From positions 1-6,945 of the forward strand of contig JBFKAV010000169.1 in NCBI GenBank assembly GCA_041621405.1: DNA of 6,945 nt, given 5' to 3'. Source of the DNA: JBFKAV01 sp041621405. Lineage in GTDB: Bacteria; Pseudomonadota; Alphaproteobacteria; Rhodobacterales; Rhodobacteraceae. Below, in pieces: positions 1 to 5,321 of this stretch. Made by a program: the position numbers and the translations under genes. Within the stretch, counting starts at the first letter, position 1, and every line of letters starts with the position of its first letter. The notes beneath the pieces are model-generated. The model was given only the letters and a program-made list of their open reading frames with translations, ran no database searches and was not told the DNA's origin.

Positions 1-1796
1 ACCGGGTTTCCTGCGATCAGCGCGATCAGGCGGCCGAAGGGCGAGCGGCGGTAGCCTGCCGAAATGCGTCGCGGCGCGCGCTCGATCTTGGCCGCGCCGA
101 TGGTGATCGAGGTGAAAGTGGCGCCAAGCAGGAAAAGCGCGGCCCCGGGAAGCCACCAGAGTCCGGCGGGAACGGCCCCCGCTGGGATCAGGTAACCCGG
201 GTTCAGAAGCTGCATCGCGCCAGCGAAGACGAGCCAGGCCGAAGGCAGCACCAGCGCGGCACGCACCAGCCACGGCAGCGGCATCAACGCCGCCGAGGCG
301 TGCTCGAACTTCCGCGTCATCCGCCCGGCCACGCCGCCCATCACTGGCAGGTAGATCAGCGCCACGACGAGCGAAGCCGAGAGCACGAAGATCAGCGTGA
401 CAGGCAGCATCCCCATGAACTCGCCCGGCACACCGGGCCAGAACAGCATCGGCAGGAAGGCGCAGAGCGTGGTGGCGGTCGACGAGACCACCGGCCAGAA
501 CATCCGGTGCGCCGCTTCGACGTAGGCGGCCATCGGCCCGGATCCCTCCTGGATGCGCTTGTCGGCGTATTCGACGACGACGATCGCGCCGTCGACGAGC
601 ATCCCCACCGAGAGGATCAGCCCGAACATCACGATGTTCGAGACCGGAACTCCCATGACCGCGAGGAACGCGAAGCAGAGCAGGAACGAGGTCGGGATCG
701 CGAAGCCGACGAGCAGCGCCGAGCGGGCGCCGAGAGAGGCGAGCACCACGATCATCACCAGCGCAATCGCCGTCAGCACCGCGCCCTCGAGCTGGCGGAC
801 CATGGAGGCCACGTTGACGGACTGGTCGTTGGAAAGCCCGACGGCGACCGCCTGCCGCAGCTCTGCCGGCCAGTTCTCGGCCTCGGCCTCGACCGTCTCG
901 CGGACCAGGGCCACGGTGTCCATCAGGTTGAAGCCCTTCCGCTTCACCACCTGCAGCGCCACCGTGGTGTCGCCGTTGTAGCGCGCGGTGCCGGTGCGGT
1001 CCTCGAAGGTCAGGCGGATCTCGGCCAGTTCGCCGAGCGTGACCACGCGGTCGCCGTTGACCTTCACCGGCAGGTTGTAGATGTCGCGCGGTTCGTCGAA
1101 CGATGACGGGATCTTCACCGAGAAGGCGCCTTCCGGGGTCTCGACCTCGCCCGCGGCGATCAGCTGGTTGTTGTTGACGACGACGCCGATCAGCTCGGCC
1201 GCGGTCACGTTGTAGGCCTCGAGGCGCAGCGGATCGATCACCACCTCGAGCATCTCCTCGCGGTGGCCGGCAAGTCCCGCCTCGAGCACAGGCTCGAGCG
1301 ATTCGAGCCTGTCCTGCAGGGCCTTCGCCACGCGCAACAGCGTCCGCTCCGGCACTTCGCCCGAAAGGTTCACGATGACGACCGGGAATTCTGAGAAGTT
1401 GATCTCGCTGATCTGATACTGCTCGGCGCCGGCCGGGAAACCGGCCTCGGCGTTGTTCATCGCGTCGCGCACGTCGGCGATGATCTTGGTCTTGTCCCAG
1501 CCGAACTCGAACTCGAGGACGATGCCGGCATAGCCCTCGGCCGCGGTGGCGGACATCCGGTCGAGGCCGTCGAGATCGGCCAGCTCCGTCTCCATCGGCT
1601 TGACCAGGAGCTTTTCGCTGTCCTCGGCCGAGATCCCGGGGAACGGGACCGAGACGAAGAGCGCCGGAATCTCGATGTCGGGCTCGCCCTCCTTCGGCAG
1701 GTCGACATAGGCCACGCCGCCCGCGATCAGCGATAGCGCGATGAAGGCGAGTACCATCCTTGCGTGGGCGGCTGCCCAATCGACGAGGCGGGTCAT
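1..1796 (-). CDS. RND-family efflux permease, N-terminal 598 residues (partial, runs off left edge)
   Basis: This is the inner-membrane, proton-driven pump of a tripartite multidrug-type efflux system; the substrate cannot be read from the sequence. The translation starts MTRLVDWAAAHARM and has the AcrB-family layout. TM1 is at about residues 13-31 and is followed by the LPKEGEPDIEIP motif. A periplasmic porter region spans about 32-335. TM2 to TM6 lie at about 338-485 and include the TM4 motif GMLVDGAIVVVE (398-409). Asp402 matches AcrB Asp407, but Gly403 stands where AcrB has Asp408. Residues 505-565 hold two further hydrophobic stretches before the segment expected to lead into TM7, which I read as an insertion. 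The ATG overlaps the stop of the adaptor gene upstream as ATGA, and AGGGAG sits 8 nt before it. No stop or frameshift occurs through the left edge. Family members are usually over 1,000 residues, so about half is missing. The family call is secure; the subfamily is not. Confidence 0.95.
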   Translation of the reverse strand, partial: MTRLVDWAAAHARMVLAFIALSLIAGGVAYVDLPKEGEPDIEIPALFVSVPFPGISAEDSEKLLVKPMETELADLDGLDRMSATAAEGYAGIVLEFEFGWDKTKIIADVRDAMNNAEAGFPAGAEQYQISEINFSEFPVVIVNLSGEVPERTLLRVAKALQDRLESLEPVLEAGLAGHREEMLEVVIDPLRLEAYNVTAAELIGVVVNNNQLIAAGEVETPEGAFSVKIPSSFDEPRDIYNLPVKVNGDRVVTLGELAEIRLTFEDRTGTARYNGDTTVALQVVKRKGFNLMDTVALVRETVEAEAENWPAELRQAVAVGLSNDQSVNVASMVRQLEGAVLTAIALVMIVVLASLGARSALLVGFAIPTSFLLCFAFLAVMGVPVSNIVMFGLILSVGMLVDGAIVVVEYADKRIQEGSGPMAAYVEAAHRMFWPVVSSTATTLCAFLPMLFWPGVPGEFMGMLPVTLIFVLSASLVVALIYLPVMGGVAGRMTRKFEHASAALMPLPWLVRAALVLPSAWLVFAGAMQLLNPGYLIPAGAVPAGLWWLPGAALFLLGATFTSITIGAAKIERAPRRISAGYRRSPFGRLIALIAGNP

Positions 1797-2983
1797 CGCG
1801 CGGGCTCCCTGAGGGTGACCGCGACGCCGACCCCGTCGGTCACGTATTCCTGGCCGACGACGATCACCTCGGCCTGCTCGGGCAGGCCGCTGAGCCAGAC
1901 CCCCTCGACCGAATCGCGCAGGAGCGAGACGGGGACGAAGCGGGCCAGGCCGTCTTCGGCAATACGCACGCCGAGCAGGCCGTCGTCATTGAGCGTGAGC
2001 GCCGAGGCGGGCAGAAGGTGCGCCGGCTCGCCCTCGGCGGCGACCGCGATCTCCACGGTCTGACCGTCGCGGATCGACAGGTCGGAGTTCGGAACCTCGA
2101 CCTCGACGCGGAAGGTCCGGGTCGCCTCGTCCGCCGTGCGCGCGAGGAAGGTCACGCGACCTGAGATCTCGCGCCCGGACGTCAGGCGCGCGCCCGCCCG
2201 CGCGCCGATCGCGATTCGCTCGACCTCGGTTTCCGGCGCGAATCCGACGAGCTTGATTGGATCAAGCCGCAGGATCGAGGCGCAATGGGCGCCTGGCTGG
2301 AGCAAGGTGCCGAGCTCGGCGGTGTCAGATTCGAGAATTCCACCGAACGGCGCGGTGATGGTCAGCCGCGCGAACTCGGTGCGCGCGGCGGTCACGCCGG
2401 CTTCGGCCGCCTGCAGTCCGACACGCGCCGATTCCACCGCCGCCAGCGCCGACTCCACTGCCGCCGCGGTGCCGGCGACGCGGGTCTCCGAGGCGAACCC
2501 GCTCTCGATGAGCCCGCGTGCGGCGCGGTCGTTGATCTCGGCCTCGGCCAGCCGCGCCTCGGCCTCGGCCAGCCGCGCATGCGCCTCGGGCAGCCGCGCC
2601 TCGGCCTCGGCCAGCGCGGTGGGCCGGGTGCCGGGGTCGATCGCACATAGCGTCTCACCGGCCTCGACCTCCGAGCCGCGCTTCAGCGGTTCGGAGATCA
2701 CCCGCCCCGCGATCTCTGCCATCACGTCCACCTCGCGCGAGGCCTCGGTGCGGCCGCGCAGCACCACCGCGCTTTCCGTCACCTCGGCCTCGGAGCGGAC
2801 CGCCACGACGGCGACGCGCCTGAGCTCCTCCAGCGCCTCCTCCTCGGCGACCGTAAGCTCCTCGGCCGCTTCCTCGCCTTGCGGCTCGGCGCCGGCAAAG
2901 GCCAGCAGGCGCTCGCGCTCGAAGACGAGCGCGTAGAGCGTCGCAATCACCAGCGCCGCTGTCAGAAGCGGGAAGAATCGCAT
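1793..2983 (-). CDS. Periplasmic adaptor (membrane fusion) subunit of RND efflux system
   Basis: This 396-residue protein would link the RND permease to an outer-membrane channel across the periplasm. It belongs to the HlyD/AcrA-type adaptors. An N-terminal hydrophobic segment (about 3-20) without a lipobox Cys suggests an uncleaved inner-membrane anchor or a signal sequence. An acidic Glu/Ala-rich stretch follows (33-55). The split lipoyl domain is at about 84-117 (AEIAGRVISEPLKRGSEVEAG) and 205-240 (ITAPFGGILESDTAELG). A helical hairpin of heptad-like AEARL repeats lies between them (122-203). Beta-barrel and membrane-proximal domains follow (about 241-390), including the region TRTFRVEVEVPN. 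The ATG at 2983 is supported by GAGG 5 nt upstream. The gene is first in a two-gene operon, and its stop overlaps the permease start. The hairpin is short for an adaptor and rich in Ala and Glu. Its role follows from the family and the adjacent permease. Confidence 0.93.
   Translation of the reverse strand: MRFFPLLTAALVIATLYALVFERERLLAFAGAEPQGEEAAEELTVAEEEALEELRRVAVVAVRSEAEVTESAVVLRGRTEASREVDVMAEIAGRVISEPLKRGSEVEAGETLCAIDPGTRPTALAEAEARLPEAHARLAEAEARLAEAEINDRAARGLIESGFASETRVAGTAAAVESALAAVESARVGLQAAEAGVTAARTEFARLTITAPFGGILESDTAELGTLLQPGAHCASILRLDPIKLVGFAPETEVERIAIGARAGARLTSGREISGRVTFLARTADEATRTFRVEVEVPNSDLSIRDGQTVEIAVAAEGEPAHLLPASALTLNDDGLLGVRIAEDGLARFVPVSLLRDSVEGVWLSGLPEQAEVIVVGQEYVTDGVGVAVTLREPAR
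1805..1810 (-). promoter_or_regulatory. Ribosome binding site of the RND permease
   Basis: AGGGAG on the minus strand lies 8 nt before the ATG at 1796, inside the last codons of the adaptor gene. Together with the 4-base ATGA overlap it fixes the permease start and suggests translational coupling of the two efflux genes. Confidence 0.7.
2537..2614 (-). repeat. 21-bp in-frame tandem repeat encoding coiled-coil heptads
   Basis: Two perfect direct copies of a 21-bp unit (2537-2557 and 2558-2578) are followed by a third copy with a few changes (2579-2599) and a partial fourth (from 2600). Twenty-one bases is seven codons, and the unit encodes an ARLAEAE-type heptad in the adaptor's helical hairpin (about residues 123-149). 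The repeat therefore extends a coiled coil without shifting the frame. Confidence 0.85.
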
Positions 2984-3050
2984 TTCGGCCTCGCAACAGC
3001 GGCGGAATCTGCCAGCAGTAGGTCACTCGAACTCTAAACAGCTTTGGGCA

Positions 3051-3074
3051 CCCTGCCACGAATCCCGGGCAGGG
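3051..3074 (-). repeat. Inverted repeat in the efflux operon leader
   Basis: CCCTGCC (3051-3057) and GGCAGGG (3068-3074) are perfect 7-bp complements around a 10-nt spacer. They lie between the putative efflux promoter and the adaptor start. It could be a leader hairpin or a second regulator site. There is no following T-tract in either direction, so a terminator is unlikely. In DNA this GC-rich a 7-bp match may be chance. Confidence 0.4.
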
Positions 3075-3092
3075 CGTCCTCAAGCTCTTACG

Positions 3093-3110
3093 CTAAACCG
3101 ACCGGTTCAG
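3093..3110. promoter_or_regulatory. Candidate TetR-type operator palindrome
   Basis: CTAAACCGACCGGTTCAG is an 18-bp palindrome with 7 of 9 position pairs matching. Its AAACCGACCGGTT core resembles operators of many TetR-family repressors, which commonly control RND efflux operons. It overlaps the -10 box and expected transcription start of the minus-strand promoter, where a repressor would block initiation. No regulator gene is present in the window, so the identity of the bound protein is inferred. Confidence 0.55.
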
Positions 3111-3137
3111 ATTAGTCTTTTCGCCGGACCCTTGCAA
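3109..3137 (-). promoter_or_regulatory. Candidate sigma-70-type promoter of the efflux operon
   Basis: On the minus strand TTGCAA (3132-3137) and TAATCT (3109-3114) are separated by exactly 17 bp. They match the consensus hexamers at 4 of 6 and 3 of 6 positions. Transcription would start near 3102, giving a leader of about 120 nt before the adaptor ATG at 2983. The position in the only AT-richer part of the intergenic region supports it. Confidence 0.5.
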
Positions 3138-3149
3138 GCGGGGCGGGGC

Positions 3150-3179
3150 TTGTCGTTACGCGCGGCTTCGCGCTAAGAG
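3150..3179 (+). promoter_or_regulatory. Candidate promoter of the TPR protein-bamB-der operon
   Basis: TTGTCG (3150-3155) and TAAGAG (3174-3179) are 18 bp apart, about 30 bp before the first gene of the plus-strand operon. The leader would be short and would contain the AGGAG ribosome site at 3197-3201. The spacer contains a small GC hairpin (GCGCG, loop GCTT, CGCGC at 3160-3173), probably incidental. The -10 match is weak. Confidence 0.4.
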
Positions 3180-3208
3180 GGCCGCGGCCCAAGCGCAGGA
3201 GAGCGGGC

Positions 3209-3865
3209 GTGAGCAATACCCGAGACAGCTTCGTCGAAGAGGTGACCGAGGAGGTCCGCCGCGACCGCCTCTACGGCTACCTGCGCCGCTACGGATGGAT
3301 CGGCATCGCCGTGGTTCTGATCCTGGTGGGCGGGGCCGCCTATACCGAGTGGCGCCGGGCCTCGGCGCGCGCCGCGGCGGAGGCTGCGGGCGACGCGATC
3401 TATGCCGCGGCCGAGGCGGAAACCTCGGCGGCCCGCGCCGAGGCCCTGGCCGCGCTCGAGGTCGCAGGCCCGGCGGCGGCCCCGGCGCTGATGCTGGAGG
3501 CCGGGGCGCTTGCCGAGGTCGGCGAGATCGAGGCGGCAGCCGCGAAGCTCGCCGCGCTCTCGGAGGATCCCGGCTATCCGCGCGCCTGGCGCGACCTCGC
3601 GGCGCTGAAGCGCGTCATCCTCCTCGGCCCGGCGCTGCCGCCGGCCGAGCGTCTCGCCTTGCTCGAGCCGTTGGCGAGCCCGGGGGCGCCTTACCGGGTG
3701 CTCGCCGTCGAGCAGCAGGCGCTGGCGCGGCTCGAGGCAGGCGAGCGCGAGGAGGCTGTGGCGCTGCTCCAGGGGCTCCTCGACGATCAGGAAGCGAGCC
3801 TGGGCTTGCGCTTGCGCGCAGCGCAGTTGATGGTGGCGCTCGGCGGCCAGCCCGGCGGCGGCTGA
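3209..3865 (+). CDS. YfgM-like membrane-anchored tetratricopeptide-repeat protein
   Basis: This 218-residue protein has a short charged cytoplasmic N-terminus (1-28), one transmembrane helix (about 29-46, GWIGIAVVLILVGGAAY), and an Ala/Glu/Leu-rich helical periplasmic domain. Helix pairs there, such as 96-117 and 163-191 (RVLAVEQQALARLEAGEREE), read as degenerate TPR units. This layout matches the TPR-like domain of E. coli YfgM, which associates with the SecYEG translocon and periplasmic chaperones; that role is carried over by family and gene order, not shown here. The GTG start is chosen because AGGAG (3197-3201) lies 7 nt upstream and because it retains the conserved-looking SFVEEVTEEVRRDRLY segment. 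It is the first gene of the operon, with bamB 33 nt downstream, as in proteobacterial yfgM-bamB-der clusters. It ends in a Gly-rich tail. The sequence is low in complexity, so family membership rests partly on context. Confidence 0.85.
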   Translation: MSNTRDSFVEEVTEEVRRDRLYGYLRRYGWIGIAVVLILVGGAAYTEWRRASARAAAEAAGDAIYAAAEAETSAARAEALAALEVAGPAAAPALMLEAGALAEVGEIEAAAAKLAALSEDPGYPRAWRDLAALKRVILLGPALPPAERLALLEPLASPGAPYRVLAVEQQALARLEAGEREEAVALLQGLLDDQEASLGLRLRAAQLMVALGGQPGGG

Positions 3866-3898
3866 CTTCGGGCGGGGCGGAACACGAGGGGTGAAGCG

Positions 3899-5272
3899 GT
3901 GCGACTGAGTACATGCCTGGCCTTCGTCGCGGCCTTGGCTGCACTCGCGGCCTGCGGGCAGCGCGAGCGGCCGCTGCCGGGAGAGCGGCTCGACCTTCGC
4001 GCGCTCGGAACGCCCGGCATCTCGGGGCCACTGGACGCCGCCGCCGAGGACGGTGCGGCGGCCACCGGCACCGGGCGCTCGCCCGACGCACCGGCGAACC
4101 GCGCCCTGCCGATCGGCCTGCCGGCGGCGCGGGCAAATGCCGACTGGACCCACCGCAACGGCTCACCGACCCACCGCATCGTCCATCCCGCGCTTTCCGC
4201 CGCGCCGCAGCGCGTCTGGAGCGCGAGCATCGGCGCCGGCAACAGTCGCCGCGCGCGGATCACCGCCGACCCGGTGGTGGCGGGCGGGCGCGTCTTCACG
4301 CTCGATGCCATCGCCACGGTCGCGGCCACCTCCACCTCCGGCGCTCCGCTCTGGCGCCACGACCTCACGCCCGCCTTCGACCGGGAGGGCAACGCGTCGG
4401 GTGGCGCGCTCGCCTACGGCGCGGGGCGGGTCTTCGTCTCCTCTGGCTTCGGCACGCTCACCGCGCTCGATCCGGAGACCGGCGCCGAGATCTGGACCCA
4501 GCGACTCGACGCGGTGGCGACCGGGGCGCCGACGGTGGTGGGCGATCTCGTCTACCTCTCGGCCCGCGACAGCCGCGCCTGGGCGATCCGGGCCGACAAC
4601 GGGCGGATCGAGTGGCAGCTCCCCGGCACGCCGACGCCCTCGGTGATGCAGGGCGGCGCGGGGCCGGCTGTCACCGACCGGCTCGCGATCTTTCCCTTCG
4701 GCTCCGGCGAACTCGTGGCCGCGCTGCGCCAAGGCGGCATCCGGGTCTGGAGCGCCACGGTTGCCGGGCAGCGGCGCGGGCGGGTCTACGCCACCGTGTC
4801 CGACATCACCGGCGATCCGGTGATCGAGGGTGACGTGCTCTATGTCGGCAACCAGTCCGGCCGCGTCGTGGCGCTGCGGGCGGCCAATGGCGAGCGGCTC
4901 TGGACCGCGCGCGAGGGCGCCTACTCGCCGGTCTGGCCCGAGGCCGGTTCGCTCTTCCTGATCTCCGACCAGGCCGAGCTCGTCCGTCTCGACGCCGAGA
5001 CCGGCGAGCGGATCTGGGGCGTGGAGCTGCCCTATTTCGAGGCCCGGCGGCTGCGGCGACTGAAGGACGTGGCCGCGCATTTCGGCCCGGTCGTCGCCGG
5101 CGGCCGGGTCTGGGTCGCCTCCGACGACGGCAGGCTCCGGGGCTTCGACCCGGTGAGCGGCGCCTTCGTCTACGAGGCCGAGATACCGGGTGGCGCAGCG
5201 TCGAACCCGGCGGTGGCCGGGAACGTGCTCTACGTGGTCTCCGGCAACGGCCAGCTTCACGCTTTCCGCTGA
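3899..5272 (+). CDS. bamB: Outer-membrane assembly lipoprotein BamB (PQQ-like beta-propeller)
   Basis: BamB is the beta-propeller lipoprotein of the BAM complex. It binds BamA at the periplasmic face of the outer membrane and aids insertion of beta-barrel proteins. The 457-residue product begins with a lipoprotein signal ending in the lipobox LAAC, giving lipidation at Cys19; Gly follows at +2, with no Asp retention signal. A Gly/Ala/Pro-rich linker covers about 20-80. About eight PQQ-type blades follow, with recurring units such as PVVAGGRVFTLD (125-136), GTLTALDPETGAEIWT (185-200), GRVVALRAANGERLW (321-335) and ELVRLDAETGERIWG (360-374). The last strands (LYVVSGNGQLHAFR) would close the propeller with the N-terminal strand RVWSASIG (105-112). 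The GTG start has AGGGG (3887-3891) 7 nt upstream and preserves the full signal peptide. It lies between the TPR gene and der, the usual bamB position. It is longer than the 392-residue E. coli protein, mostly because of the linker. Confidence 0.92.
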   Translation: MRLSTCLAFVAALAALAACGQRERPLPGERLDLRALGTPGISGPLDAAAEDGAAATGTGRSPDAPANRALPIGLPAARANADWTHRNGSPTHRIVHPALSAAPQRVWSASIGAGNSRRARITADPVVAGGRVFTLDAIATVAATSTSGAPLWRHDLTPAFDREGNASGGALAYGAGRVFVSSGFGTLTALDPETGAEIWTQRLDAVATGAPTVVGDLVYLSARDSRAWAIRADNGRIEWQLPGTPTPSVMQGGAGPAVTDRLAIFPFGSGELVAALRQGGIRVWSATVAGQRRGRVYATVSDITGDPVIEGDVLYVGNQSGRVVALRAANGERLWTAREGAYSPVWPEAGSLFLISDQAELVRLDAETGERIWGVELPYFEARRLRRLKDVAAHFGPVVAGGRVWVASDDGRLRGFDPVSGAFVYEAEIPGGAASNPAVAGNVLYVVSGNGQLHAFR

Positions 5273-5295
5273 GAGGGAAAGCGTGTAAGGCGGCG

Positions 5296-5314
5296 GCCTT
5301 CGCAAGCGGAAGGC
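5296..5314 (+). promoter_or_regulatory. Hairpin overlapping the der ribosome binding site
   Basis: GCCTTC (5296-5301) pairs perfectly with GAAGGC (5309-5314) around a 7-nt loop. The 3' arm contains GAAGG, the best Shine-Dalgarno sequence for der, which lies 8 nt before the ATG. Folding would hide the ribosome site. There is no T-tract, so it does not look like a terminator between bamB and der. Confidence 0.45.
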
Positions 5315-5321
5315 GGCTCCG

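Noticed and set aside
300..1106. 268-residue open frame on the plus strand opposite the permease
   Set aside because: It is very rich in His, Arg, Asp and Glu, as expected for the antisense of a membrane protein gene, and it overlaps conserved TM motifs of the permease.
3160..3173. GCGCG-GCTT-CGCGC hairpin upstream of the TPR gene
   Set aside because: It lies inside the spacer of the plus-strand promoter candidate and has no T-tract; such short GC stems are common at this base composition.
3173..4153. 326-residue open frame on the minus strand opposite the TPR gene and bamB start
   Set aside because: The opposite strand has good ribosome sites, a transmembrane anchor and a lipobox; this frame has none and has shadow-like composition.
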